Below, piece by piece: positions 16,816 to 25,552 of a stretch of DNA of 64,000 nucleotides. The stretch is from Sphingobium sp. AS12 (lineage in GTDB: Bacteria; Pseudomonadota; Alphaproteobacteria; Sphingomonadales; Sphingomonadaceae). Numbering within the stretch: position 1 is the stretch's first letter; the number at the start of each line of letters is the position of its first letter. Location: NCBI RefSeq assembly GCF_019097845.1, contig NZ_JAHRGM010000018.1:17511-81510 (forward strand), written 5' to 3'. The notes under the pieces are model-generated. The model did no database searches, was not told where the DNA came from, and was given only the letters and a program-made list of their open reading frames with translations. The position numbers and the translations under genes were made by a program.

Positions 16816-19389
16816 ATGGGTATGAGAAAATTTATCCTTCTGAGCAGCGTTACATTGTCCATGTTTACAGTAACGCAGCCAGTATCAGCGCAAGATCGAT
16901 CCACCTATTATAGTCTTCCCGAGCAAGATCTTGCAGATGCGCTCCGTGAGATTGCTCGGACCAGTGACCATCAACTGGTGGCAGACGCGAAATCGCTCAA
17001 AGGTCAGCGCGCACCCTCACTCGCCGGCGCCTATACGGTCGAAGAAGCATTGACCGTGCTTCTCGCACGTTCGGGCCTTACAGCCGAGATCCGCGACCGC
17101 ACTATCACATTACGGGGGCGAGACACGCCGTCGCGCGAGGCGGTGACCGGCGCGACGGACATCCAGCTTTCGGTCACAGGATCCCGCATTCGGGGCGCAA
17201 AGCCAGTCTCTCCCGTCATCACCGCCTCGCGTGAGAAGATCACCCAGCTTGGCCACTACGATCTTGGCTCCTTCATCCGCAGCATTCCGCAGAACTTTAC
17301 CGGCGGCCAAAATCCCGGCGTGATATCAAGCGTACAGACAGGGTCGGAGAATACGACCGTTTCCTCGACGATCAACCTTCGCGGCCTCGGTGCGGACGCG
17401 ACGCTCACCTTATTGAATGGCCATCGTGTCGCCTATGATGCCGTCAGTCAGGGCATCGATATCTCTGCCATCCCACTGGCGGCGATCGATCGGATCGAGG
17501 TGGTCGCAGATGGCGCGTCAGCTCTCTATGGCTCTGATGCGGTCGGCGGCGTCGCCAACATCCTGTTGCGCCGCGACTTTGACGGACTCCTCAACAGCGT
17601 CAGGATCGGCGCCGCTACGGACGGGGGCGATGTGCAAAAGCAGCTCAGTGCCGTCACGGGTCGTCGATGGACAAGCGGCGGATTCATGGTCGCAGGCGAC
17701 TTTTCCCACGCCACCGACATTGCGGCTTCCCAGCGCTCCTACACACAGAGCCGCCAACCCAGCATGACCCTCCTGCCCTCGCAACGGCAGGTGAGCGCGG
17801 TGCTTGCGGGCCATCAGATGCTGGCGGACGTGGTCGAATTCGAAATCGATGCCCATTATAATCGGCACCGCTCTCGCGCGGCGCTGCCTTATACCGCCAC
17901 TGCCGACGTGACCCAGAGCGGCATCGTCAGTCGGCCTGATATCGAAGGCTATTCGATCAGCCCCTCGGTCAAGTTCCGATTGCCTGCCGGATGGGAGGCC
18001 ACCGCCCGCGCCACGCGCGCCATCAGCGACAGCCAGATTATCGCGACCATCTATGCCGGCGGGACGCCGTCTGCGACCAATCATGTTCGCTACAAAAATG
18101 ATCTTTGGTCGGCCGAGTTCAGTGGCGATGGCCCTCTTTTCGCTCTTCCGGGCGGTGACGCCCGTCTCGCGGTCGGCGCGGGCGTACGTTCCAATGGCCT
18201 TGCGGCATCAATTCGGCGGGTGACGACGAGCGCCACGACATCCCTGCTCAATTATCGCGACTCCCAGACCGCGACCTTTGGCTATGGCGAACTCTTCCTG
18301 CCGCTCGTCGCGGACCGCAATGCCATTCCCTTTATCCATAGCCTGCAATTGTCCGGCGCAGTTCGCTACGAGCGTTATGACCGGATCGGAGGTCTCGCGA
18401 CGCCCAAGGTCGGCATAAGCTACCAGCCCTTTGCCGATCTTACGCTCAAGGGGGCTTGGGGCAAATCCTTCAAGGCGCCTACTCTTAGTCAGCAAAATAC
18501 CGTTCGGCAGGGTGTCCTCCTCTTCCCTGCCTATTATCTGCCTGCTCCGCCCACTAGCCGCAATGTCCTCCAGATCAGTGGCGGCAGCAAAGACCTCGAA
18601 CCTGAAAAGGCGACCACCCTGACGCTGACGGCAGAACTCAAGCCCCAGGCCATTGCGGGATTACGCCTCGAAGCCAGTTATTTCGATGTGCGCTACAGGA
18701 ACCGCGTAATCCGGCCCATTGCAGACAGCAGCCAGGCCTTCAAGGCCGAATATGCCAACCTCATCCTGCTCAACCCCACGCTCGAACAAGTGCTTGCAGC
18801 AACCGCCAACCTGCCGCTTGGCGTGCAGAACCAGACCGGCGGCGCATATGATCCAGCGAACCTCGCGGCCATCATCTTCAATCAGCTGCAAAATGCGGCA
18901 CGTCAGCATATCCAGGGAGTCGATGCCTCTGCCTCCTATGACTTCGAAAGAGGCGGCAACAGTTTCAGCCTGGAGGCGAGCGCTAGCTATCTCAAAAGCG
19001 ATCAGCAGCTGTCTGCCAACCAGCCGATCATCGAGCGGGCCGGCACGATCTTCAATCCGCCGCATTGGCGTGGCCGTGCCAGCGCCAACTGGCGGCGTGG
19101 CACCGTCGGGACGACGCTCGCCTATAATTATGTCGGCGGCACTGATGATAACCGTACCCTTACAAGCTATGACGTCGAAAGCTTCCATTCGATCGACGCC
19201 ACGATCAATTGGCAGCCTGCAGGCAGTGGGCTCCTGTCGGGCTGGTCCTTCCTGCTGTCCGGACAGAATCTCCTGAACGAAAAGCCCTCGCTCATCCGTA
19301 CGACCAGCGCGGCCAGCCCCAATTTCGACGCCACTAACTATTCAAGCATCGGTCGGCTCGTCAGCTTCACTATTTCCAAGGCCTGGTAA
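16816..19389 (+). CDS. TonB-dependent receptor with STN signalling domain (lasso peptide receptor candidate)
   Basis: An 857-residue outer-membrane receptor. Residues 1-25 are a signal peptide (ILLSSVTLSMFTVTQPVSAQ). About 30-100 is an STN (secretin/TonB N-terminal) domain (YYSLPEQDLADALREIARTSDHQLVADAKSLKG...SLAGAYTVEEALTVLLARSGL) that signals to FecR. The plug follows (NLRGLGADATLTLLNGHRV...IDRIEVVADGASALYGSDAVGGVANILLR), then a 22-strand barrel ending in an aromatic-rich strand (RLVSFTISKAW). Sphingomonad lasso loci usually carry such a receptor for peptide uptake. The next gene starts in its stop codon (TAATG), so receptor and isopeptidase are co-translated. Confidence 0.95.
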   Translation: MGMRKFILLSSVTLSMFTVTQPVSAQDRSTYYSLPEQDLADALREIARTSDHQLVADAKSLKGQRAPSLAGAYTVEEALTVLLARSGLTAEIRDRTITLRGRDTPSREAVTGATDIQLSVTGSRIRGAKPVSPVITASREKITQLGHYDLGSFIRSIPQNFTGGQNPGVISSVQTGSENTTVSSTINLRGLGADATLTLLNGHRVAYDAVSQGIDISAIPLAAIDRIEVVADGASALYGSDAVGGVANILLRRDFDGLLNSVRIGAATDGGDVQKQLSAVTGRRWTSGGFMVAGDFSHATDIAASQRSYTQSRQPSMTLLPSQRQVSAVLAGHQMLADVVEFEIDAHYNRHRSRAALPYTATADVTQSGIVSRPDIEGYSISPSVKFRLPAGWEATARATRAISDSQIIATIYAGGTPSATNHVRYKNDLWSAEFSGDGPLFALPGGDARLAVGAGVRSNGLAASIRRVTTSATTSLLNYRDSQTATFGYGELFLPLVADRNAIPFIHSLQLSGAVRYERYDRIGGLATPKVGISYQPFADLTLKGAWGKSFKAPTLSQQNTVRQGVLLFPAYYLPAPPTSRNVLQISGGSKDLEPEKATTLTLTAELKPQAIAGLRLEASYFDVRYRNRVIRPIADSSQAFKAEYANLILLNPTLEQVLAATANLPLGVQNQTGGAYDPANLAAIIFNQLQNAARQHIQGVDASASYDFERGGNSFSLEASASYLKSDQQLSANQPIIERAGTIFNPPHWRGRASANWRRGTVGTTLAYNYVGGTDDNRTLTSYDVESFHSIDATINWQPAGSGLLSGWSFLLSGQNLLNEKPSLIRTTSAASPNFDATNYSSIGRLVSFTISKAW

Positions 19390-21422
19390 TGCTCATATCT
19401 CTTGCAATGAGCATTGCTGCAGCAGGGGCGGCCGGAACGCCGGTCGTTCCTGCCATAATCGACTGCCAATCGAACCTTGCGCCGCGCACTGCGCAGACCG
19501 AAAGGCGATCGGTCACGGACAAGGATTTGATCGAGACACTCGATCTTGGCTCCAATGCTGGCCTCGAGACAGGAAGCTTTTTTTCGGTCGGTCCTGACAG
19601 ACGTGTTGCAGCGGCGATCCGTCGCGCAGACATTGACAGCAACAGCTATTGCACGGGCATCATGGTCATTGATGCTTCAGGTTCAGCGCGGCTGATCGAT
19701 GCCGGCCCAGGCGCTGCCTTCTGGCGGTTCGACAATTTCTACGGCACCAACGGCTTTCCGACGGGCTCTCCCAAACTCATAACGCCCCGCTGGTCAAGCG
19801 ACGGCCAGTCGCTTGGCTTTCTGAAATTTGTGGACGGCAAGCTTCAGCTCTGGCTCTGGCGCGATGGCAGCAAAGCGCGTGCCATAGCGGCGAATGATCA
19901 GGATATCATAGATTTTCGCTTCACCAAGGATGGCACCGCGCTTGTCTACAAGATACGGGACGAAGCCCAACAGCAGGCGATCCTCCGTTATGAAGCCCTT
20001 CAGGGCTTTCATTATGATGAACGCAGCTTTCCCTTCTTCTCCAGTCGCCCCTTCCCCATCGGCAAGCCAGGCGATCTTCATCTGACAGCCTCACTGACGG
20101 ACGGCAGCATTCACAAAGCCAGCAGCGATGAAATAGCCATGTTGTCGCCTAAGGCCAATGACGGACCGGAACCGATCATGGTGCCCAACAGCAAGGGCAT
20201 ATATCATATTGCCATGCAGTCGGGTCGCACTACCCTGACCTGCGCAAGCAGTCTATGCACAGATATCGAAGGCACACCCTGGCTCAGCGCGCCGAACATG
20301 ATAGGCTATATGCGCCGCGAAGGCTGGGCAAAAGGGACGACGGCCATATATCAATGGTCACCGGGTGCGGCCGCCCCCCGACGCCTCTATGCCACTACAG
20401 ACCTGCTCATCGACTGCGCGCCATTCGGGCAAGATGTGCTGTGTGGCCGGGAAGGATCAAAGCGCCCACGCACGCTTGAACGGATCAATCTCAAAACACG
20501 CCGCTCATCGACTCTGTTCGATCCCAACCCTGCCTTTCATACCATTGCCCTTGGTCAGGTCGAGCGGCTGAACTGGAAAAATGATCGCGGTATCGAATGT
20601 TTCGGGGATCTCACCTATCCGCCAGATTATCAGCCTGGCAAAGCCTATCCGCTGGTCGTTGTGCAGTATGAAAGCCGCGGCTTTTTGCGCGGCGGCACAG
20701 GCGATGAATATCCGGTGCAACTTTTCGCACGCGCAGGCTATCTGGTCCTCACCGTCCAGCGGCCGCGCTCCCCTTTTTATGGCCTCGGCTTGGCGTCGAT
20801 CGAACGACAACGCCTCCAGAACAAGGATTTTGTGGAGCGGCGCAGTATCCTGTCAGCGATCGAGACCAAGGTCAGCCAGCTCGTCGACGCCGGCATCGCC
20901 GATCCTGACCGTATCGGCATTACCGGTCTCAGCGATGGTTCGACCACCGTCCAGTTCGCTGCCTTGCACAGCCGTCTGTTTCGGGCGGCTGCAGTGAGTG
21001 GCTGTTGCTGGGAGCCGTCGCAGACCTGGATATCGGGGCCTGCGCTCCAAGCCCATTATCATGCACTCGGATGGCCTGCGTCTCCGCAAGACGATATCCC
21101 GATGTGGCGGGATATCTCGCTCAGCCGCAATGCCAGCCATGTTGCCTTTCCTCTTCTTATCCAGGCAGCGGATGGCGAATATCGTGTGGCGTTAGAAGCC
21201 GTGCACGCCCTGCGGGCAGCAGCAAGCCCGGTGGATCTCTTCGTCTTTCCCGACGAAGCCCATATCAAACGTCATCCAGCGCAGCGGGCCAGTCTCTATG
21301 CCCGAAATCTTCGCTGGTTCGACTTCTGGCTACTTGGCAAGCGACCCGCCGGGAATGGCCCGGATGCACAGGAGGTATCACGATGGGCGGATATGCAGAG
21401 GGCGTGGCCCAAGAAAGAATAG
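19389..21422 (+). CDS. S9-family lasso peptide isopeptidase (AtxE2-like)
   Basis: A 677-residue prolyl-oligopeptidase-like protein with a short signal-like start (MLISLAMSIAAAGAAG). The N-terminal two thirds form a beta-propeller. The catalytic domain begins near residue 395 (RGIECFGDLTYPPDYQPGKAYPLVVVQYESRGFLRGG). The nucleophile is in G-L-S-D-G-S (Ser about 515), and the triad His is in FPDEAHIKRHP near the end. Lasso isopeptidases such as AtxE2 show the same GLSDG motif and open the macrolactam ring, linearising an imported lasso peptide. Location between receptor and lasso operon supports this over a general dipeptidyl peptidase. Confidence 0.88.
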   Translation: MLISLAMSIAAAGAAGTPVVPAIIDCQSNLAPRTAQTERRSVTDKDLIETLDLGSNAGLETGSFFSVGPDRRVAAAIRRADIDSNSYCTGIMVIDASGSARLIDAGPGAAFWRFDNFYGTNGFPTGSPKLITPRWSSDGQSLGFLKFVDGKLQLWLWRDGSKARAIAANDQDIIDFRFTKDGTALVYKIRDEAQQQAILRYEALQGFHYDERSFPFFSSRPFPIGKPGDLHLTASLTDGSIHKASSDEIAMLSPKANDGPEPIMVPNSKGIYHIAMQSGRTTLTCASSLCTDIEGTPWLSAPNMIGYMRREGWAKGTTAIYQWSPGAAAPRRLYATTDLLIDCAPFGQDVLCGREGSKRPRTLERINLKTRRSSTLFDPNPAFHTIALGQVERLNWKNDRGIECFGDLTYPPDYQPGKAYPLVVVQYESRGFLRGGTGDEYPVQLFARAGYLVLTVQRPRSPFYGLGLASIERQRLQNKDFVERRSILSAIETKVSQLVDAGIADPDRIGITGLSDGSTTVQFAALHSRLFRAAAVSGCCWEPSQTWISGPALQAHYHALGWPASPQDDIPMWRDISLSRNASHVAFPLLIQAADGEYRVALEAVHALRAAASPVDLFVFPDEAHIKRHPAQRASLYARNLRWFDFWLLGKRPAGNGPDAQEVSRWADMQRAWPKKE

Positions 21423-21449
21423 TCCCTCAGCGTCGCGCGAGGGCAGGCA

Positions 21450-21474
21450 GGCTGAGCGCTAAAGGCGCTCAGCC
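21450..21474. terminator. Convergent hairpin between isopeptidase and lasC
   Basis: A perfect 10-bp stem, GGCTGAGCGC at 21450-21459 and GCGCTCAGCC at 21465-21474, with a 5-base loop. It includes the lasC stop codon. The two operons converge here, so it could end transcription from both sides, though neither strand has a long T run. Confidence 0.55.
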
Positions 21475-23232
21475 CTCAATGCCGCGCCAACCTGCGATCC
21501 AAGCCTCCATGTCGAGCAAGGTCAGGAGCCGGACGTAGGACAAGCCCATCGTTGGCCCGCGCGTCAGGGCCAGATCGATTGCGGCAGCATCTACCAGCTG
21601 GCGACGGACAAGTTCTCCATCAAGAAGCCGCGCCCTGATCTCGGGGCCATTGCGTTCCAGCAGCTCCATCGCAAAGCCGCTAGGACTTCCCTTGCGCCTG
21701 CGTTCGCGCACCAACAGGGGTAACGCGTTGGCATAGGCACGGCGCGCTACCGCCCGGTCTCTACCGCCCTCCACCATTTTCCAGGTTGGAATCGCAAGCG
21801 CCATCTCGACCACGGGCTGCGACATGAGCGGATTAACCATGGGCAGACCATAGACCCGCAGATAGCCTTCCAGATGGTTTTGGACCCGTAATAGAAAGGC
21901 GACCTGCCCTGCTTTGCCGGGCCGGTCGACCCGTTGCATGTCCAGCCAGGCATGGGTCGGCGGATGCTGAATCATCTGCGCTGCGATTGCAGGTGAAAGC
22001 ATCGATAGATTTAGTGTCCAACGATAGGGTCGGCGCATTGCACCGATGGCGCTTACCGCAGCCCGTGCAGCCGTCCAGACAGATGTCTCCGTGATCTGTC
22101 CAATGTCGCGAAGCGTACGCAGCGCCTCCAGCCCCGGCCCCTTAGCCCGCACACAGTCGAAAAATGGACGCACCGAACTGCTATTGTAGAAAACATTGTC
22201 ACCTCCATTGCCGGTGAAGACGCTATCAGCCCCGATCTCGCTCGCCAGGCGCACCATGGCGGCATGATAGGCAACCTCGTGGATCTGCCCGATCGGCTTT
22301 GGAAAATGCCGCGCGACCGAGCAGGAGAGATCAATGTCATGATGATCATAAAATGGCTCATGCAGCCGCGCGTCGACGGCTTCTGACATGGCGCGCGCAT
22401 AGTCGCGCTCATCGCCATTTGCATTGGCTGTCACCATCGTCGCACAATGAAAATCACGTCTGCTTGTCGCGAGCGCGGCAACGACGATCGAGGAATCAAG
22501 CCCGCCCGAAAGGGTCGCTAATGCGCGATCGGACGTCGACGCCCAAGAGGCAACGCAATGATCGACCGTACGCCTCAGCCTTTCCGCCTGAAGTTCCTCG
22601 TCCCATATGTCCGGCGGCGCCATATGATCCCGGGGCGACCAGAATGTCTCAGGCTCACGCATGTCCGGCAGGAACCTGCGCAACGTTCCTGGCAACAACT
22701 CCTCAAGCCCTTCGATCGCTGTCGACGTGCAGGGCAGATCCTTGGCAACAAGATAGCGCGGTATTGTCTCCCAGGCGATAGCGGGTTTCAGGAGTCCGGC
22801 CCTAACGAGAAGCCCAGCATCGGAGGTCAAAACCCAACCCAAATCGGTCTTGAGACAATAGCAGGGCATGGCGCCACCGGGATCGCGGGCGACGCTGATA
22901 TGTCCTCCCTCCACCAGCACTGCAATATAACCGCCCCAGAATCGACGAGACAAGAGATCGAGCCGGTCTGCACCTGCCAGTTCTTCCAGCCATTTGTCGT
23001 CCTGTGGCAATATCCTTCGCGACGGGCCATGGCGCGCGAAAAGAGTGCCAATGAGCGCTCCCCCGCTGCCGGGCAGTGGCAGGACCATGTCATGGGCGGT
23101 GCCAAGGATTGCAAATCCGTCGCCCTTTGTTACCAAATAGAGGCCGGTGCGCTCGGCGATATGGTCGATGCACGCGCCGCTCTGGCTTGTCGCGTCCGAA
23201 CCGAGCAACAGGATGTAGCGGCCCAGAGTCAT
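21469..23232 (-). CDS. lasC: Lasso peptide macrolactam synthetase (asparagine synthetase-like)
   Basis: A 587-residue homologue of class B asparagine synthetase. The N-terminal half is a glutaminase-like domain without an N-terminal catalytic Cys (starts MTLGRYILLLGSD), as in lasso cyclases. The ATP-pyrophosphatase loop LSGGLDSSIVVAAL lies near residues 240-247, and a later acidic segment (DSVFTGNGGDNVFYN) matches the synthetase domain. It activates the side-chain carboxylate of the ring Asp/Glu with ATP and joins it to the Gly1 amine. The start overlaps the stop of lasB by 4 bp. The C-terminus carries RERRRKGSPSGFAMELLERNG, normal for the family. Confidence 0.93.
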   Translation of the reverse strand: MTLGRYILLLGSDATSQSGACIDHIAERTGLYLVTKGDGFAILGTAHDMVLPLPGSGGALIGTLFARHGPSRRILPQDDKWLEELAGADRLDLLSRRFWGGYIAVLVEGGHISVARDPGGAMPCYCLKTDLGWVLTSDAGLLVRAGLLKPAIAWETIPRYLVAKDLPCTSTAIEGLEELLPGTLRRFLPDMREPETFWSPRDHMAPPDIWDEELQAERLRRTVDHCVASWASTSDRALATLSGGLDSSIVVAALATSRRDFHCATMVTANANGDERDYARAMSEAVDARLHEPFYDHHDIDLSCSVARHFPKPIGQIHEVAYHAAMVRLASEIGADSVFTGNGGDNVFYNSSSVRPFFDCVRAKGPGLEALRTLRDIGQITETSVWTAARAAVSAIGAMRRPYRWTLNLSMLSPAIAAQMIQHPPTHAWLDMQRVDRPGKAGQVAFLLRVQNHLEGYLRVYGLPMVNPLMSQPVVEMALAIPTWKMVEGGRDRAVARRAYANALPLLVRERRRKGSPSGFAMELLERNGPEIRARLLDGELVRRQLVDAAAIDLALTRGPTMGLSYVRLLTLLDMEAWIAGWRGIEG

Positions 23233-23885
23233 ATCGCGAGTAGCGGCTCGAATGGCCGGACATTCTCCAGCCGGTCATTAAGAACGCAGTCACCTGCCTG
23301 GACCCAGCAATGGGCCGAGAATGGCGCCGCGCTGACGCCCAGCACCAGTCGTGCTTCCATGCCCGCGCCTCGCACCACATGCAGAAATGCGATCGAGCTC
23401 GTCAGACAATGGCCCGCGCGCCAACGCAGCGCCCTGCAGGCCAAGAAAGCTGAGCAGATGTCGATCCACATCGCTAATTGTGGCGTGTCCCATTCGATAG
23501 GCCCGATCGGCCCCTCTTCCCTGATCTGCGCGATAATGACGCCCAACGCTGTCGTCTTGAGCCTGATCGCCGCCCTCAGCTGCGCCAGGATGAAAACAAG
23601 ACTTTGCCGGGAAAAAGGTGACCGGACGACGGGATGTATTTCACGCAGCGCGCGAGGGACCGCAGCAGGCAGAATTGGCGCTGACTGCGCAGCGGTCTCT
23701 AAGAGAATGCCAGCGTGAATGAGCTGGGGCAGCACTTGGGTCTGCGCATTGCCGCGCACAAGTTGCTGAAATGCCTCATCCCACTGAGGATGCAGCCCGA
23801 AATAGCGATCGGCGTCGACATCAAGGAAGATCGCCCGACCACCGGTTATGCAGAAGGAGAGTCCCTCTCTTAGCCTATACCCCAT
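23229..23885 (-). CDS. lasB: Lasso leader peptidase, RRE fused to transglutaminase-like domain
   Basis: A 218-residue protein. Residues 1-65 form a PqqD-like RiPP recognition element (REGLSFCITGGRAIFLDVDADRYFGLHP) that binds the leader. Residues about 120-218 are the transglutaminase-like protease with Cys160 (RAGHCLTSS), His192 (SAHCW) and Asp204 (VLND). The His-Asp spacing of 12 is as in McjB. The fused form is typical of proteobacteria. It removes the leader after the conserved Thr(-2). It lies between precursor and cyclase genes, giving order A-B-C as in microcin J25. A strong hairpin separates it from the precursor. Confidence 0.92.
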   Translation of the reverse strand: MGYRLREGLSFCITGGRAIFLDVDADRYFGLHPQWDEAFQQLVRGNAQTQVLPQLIHAGILLETAAQSAPILPAAVPRALREIHPVVRSPFSRQSLVFILAQLRAAIRLKTTALGVIIAQIREEGPIGPIEWDTPQLAMWIDICSAFLACRALRWRAGHCLTSSIAFLHVVRGAGMEARLVLGVSAAPFSAHCWVQAGDCVLNDRLENVRPFEPLLAI

Positions 23886-23919
23886 GCGATCACTCCGCGC
23901 TGGCTGGTCTTGCTACAAA

Positions 23920-23955
23920 GAGGCGCGCATCCTCCGTGAAGAAAATGCGCGCCTC
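23920..23955 (-). terminator. Stem-loop between lasA and lasB (attenuator/processing site)
   Basis: A perfect 11-bp stem, GAGGCGCGCAT at 23920-23930 and ATGCGCGCCTC at 23945-23955, with a 14-base loop. On the minus strand the stem is followed by TTTGT, so partial termination is possible. It starts 8 bp after the precursor stop and would favour more precursor than enzyme message. Stem-loops at this position have been reported in proteobacterial lasso operons. Confidence 0.7.
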
Positions 23956-23962
23956 CCGCCGG

Positions 23963-24097
23963 TCAGTCGTCGGCGATCCCCAACTGACGGACCTGACCGC
24001 CTATATTGTCGGAATCGTCGAGCGCAGCGCCCTTTGTTTCGACCGAGGCAGCGCCCAGATCGACAACCAGTGTTTCATGTTCGATGATGCTCGTCAT
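23963..24097 (-). CDS. lasA: Lasso peptide precursor
   Basis: A 44-residue precursor, too short for ordinary gene calling. GGAG six bases before ATG 24097 decides the start; in-frame ATGs at 24103 and 24109 lack a good site. The leader ends LGAASVETK, very close to the astexin-type leader end (LG-AS-ET-R/K), with the conserved Thr at -2. The predicted core is 22 residues: ring segment GAALDDSD, then tail NIGGQVRQLGIADD. Gly1 and Asp8 would close an 8-residue macrolactam ring. The core has no aromatic residue and five Asp. Family logic and the adjacent B and C genes make this call strong; the structure is untested. Confidence 0.9.
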   Translation of the reverse strand: MTSIIEHETLVVDLGAASVETKGAALDDSDNIGGQVRQLGIADD

Positions 24098-24171
24098 GTT
24101 CATCTCCATCACAAAGCCGCACTATTTGCGGCGTCCATAATGGTAGGCGACATTTGCCATATATCAGATCT

Positions 24172-24235
24172 TATAAGCGCCCATTTTGACAGCTTATACG
24201 CTTGCTTTGTCAGCTGACTTACAGACTGGTAGTCT
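24172..24235. promoter_or_regulatory. Cluster of palindromes between lasA and gntR
   Basis: Three inverted repeats sit in the lasA upstream region: TATAAGC (24172-24178) with GCTTATA (24192-24198), spacer 13; the perfect palindrome GTCAGCTGAC (24209-24218); and AGACTGGTAGTCT (24223-24235, 5-bp arms). They are candidate operators for the adjacent GntR regulator or the XRE protein and should overlap the lasA promoter. TATAAG/GATATA sequences on the minus strand could be a -10 element. No single -35/-10 pair stands out. Confidence 0.5.
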
Positions 24236-24268
24236 CCGACCTGTTAAGCCGTTAATTTAATGGAACTG

Positions 24269-24898
24269 CTAAATGGACACTGCTCTGGTAGCAGCCAATG
24301 AAATCTCATCAGCGCGTAACAGGCGTCGACGGTGATATTGCCACATCGCGACACGCGTCGCATTTCTGTTGCCCGAACGGGTGACGTTCCAGAGTGTCGC
24401 GAGTTCTTCACCGTGCCGTCCGATCCCCCCCTCATGCAGCCGCATGATGGCGAGTCGCTCTCCCGCCTGGATGATGGCGTCGAGATGCTCGCCATTGGGC
24501 GAACAGCCTGCCAGCAACGCGAAGAAGTCGGCCGCAGCGGCGGCGATGACAGCACCATCTGCTCTTTTGTTGACTAAGGCGACAGGCGGAGCGCCAATTT
24601 CATCGAAGCGGATCATCACCTTCACGATCAGGCGAACAATGTCGGCATGCCAACTATAGAGATGAAAGGCGCTGCGCCTGCTAAGGGTCGGAATCGCGAA
24701 GCCGCCACCGCCCTGCATGTCGACAAGTCGCTCGCCGACCAGGCGATTCAAAGCATCGCGGACCGGGGAAATACTGGTGCCGAACCTCTCGGCAAGGGTC
24801 TGGGCGACTAATGGCAGGCCCGGCTGAACCTTGCCTGCCATGATCAGCTGCTTGATCTCCCGGTGAACCCGGGCGGCCGTATAGGCGTCAGGCGCCAT
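24269..24898 (-). CDS. GntR-family transcriptional regulator (FadR/FCD-like)
   Basis: A 209-residue regulator. Residues 5-65 are the GntR winged helix (AARVHREIKQLIMAGKVQPGLPLVAQTLAERFGTSISPVRDALNRLVGERLVDMQGGGGFAIP). The rest is an all-helical effector domain of FCD size but without clear metal-binding His residues. GntR-type genes occur beside several proteobacterial lasso loci. It lies upstream of lasA on the same strand, with about 170 bp holding palindromes between them. It could repress lasABC; this is inference. Confidence 0.87.
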   Translation of the reverse strand: MAPDAYTAARVHREIKQLIMAGKVQPGLPLVAQTLAERFGTSISPVRDALNRLVGERLVDMQGGGGFAIPTLSRRSAFHLYSWHADIVRLIVKVMIRFDEIGAPPVALVNKRADGAVIAAAAADFFALLAGCSPNGEHLDAIIQAGERLAIMRLHEGGIGRHGEELATLWNVTRSGNRNATRVAMWQYHRRRLLRADEISLAATRAVSI

Positions 24899-24906
24899 GT
24901 CGCCAC

Positions 24907-25329
24907 CTATGCTGCAGAGCCTGAGTCTACCGGACCATTTTGCCCACCACCCGTCGGGCGGAGAAAGGCCCGCAGGCTCAGGCCGGATATAAATTCTATG
25001 CAGCGGGCTTCGAGTTCATACATGTCATCGAGGAAAAAATGGCGTGGAAAGTGCATATGATGCTCCAGAAACAGCATGGGAATGAGGAGATGCGCCGCCG
25101 AAAGGCCAAGGGCGTGCGTGCAGGCGACATGATCGTCGAAACGGGACTTCGGGTTGCCCGCCTCGATTTCGCGCAGCCAGCGCACGCCGATCCCGACATC
25201 GGCGGCAAGTTGCTGTTGGGTTATACGATGGCGCCTGCGCCGTTCTTCAATGCGGCGACCAGAGATCGACTTGACCTCGGCCAGTATCGACGCCCCCTCT
25301 TCAAAGGCGCCGCCTTGAGATGAGATCAT
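24907..25329 (-). CDS. XRE-family HTH regulator
   Basis: A 140-residue protein. The HTH is GRRIEERRRRHRITQQQLAADVGIGVRWLREIEAGNPKSRFDDHVACTHALGLS at about residues 25-78, a Cro/CI-type domain. The C-terminal 60 residues (LLIPMLFLEHHMHFPRHFFLDDMYELEARCIEFIS) are a hydrophobic helix region that may dimerise. It ends 8 bp before the GntR gene start, so the two regulators probably share a transcript running toward lasA. Confidence 0.8.
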   Translation of the reverse strand: MISSQGGAFEEGASILAEVKSISGRRIEERRRRHRITQQQLAADVGIGVRWLREIEAGNPKSRFDDHVACTHALGLSAAHLLIPMLFLEHHMHFPRHFFLDDMYELEARCIEFISGLSLRAFLRPTGGGQNGPVDSGSAA

Positions 25330-25552
25330 CAGGTCCTCCCTGATCGCGTCTCAAAGCGTCCATGCACGTTCCAACGACCGCAGATTCGCGTGGATGACGC
25401 AATGCGTCAAATATATTCGTTTCCATTTTGAGAGTATCGATTTTCACCGTGGCGCAGTCGCGTGCTCGGTATAGGCAGACATGGCGTTCCAGTGCCGCCT
25501 TTGTTCTGATCGGATCGGATCGGATCATATCTCTCGCTGTCGCTCGACCCTG
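25330..25552. other. Short intergenic region with GATCG tandem
   Basis: It holds the likely promoter of the XRE-GntR pair (AT-rich around 25405-25450). A short tandem of GATCG (25508-25527, about 3.5 units) lies beside the next gene. Nothing else is seen. Confidence 0.35.

Noticed and set aside
22558..23718. 386-residue plus-strand frame opposite lasB and lasC
   Set aside because: It is antisense to two clear lasso biosynthesis genes.
25508..25527. GATCG tandem as a functional repeat
   Set aside because: About 3.5 short units, common by chance in GC-rich DNA; no flanking structure.
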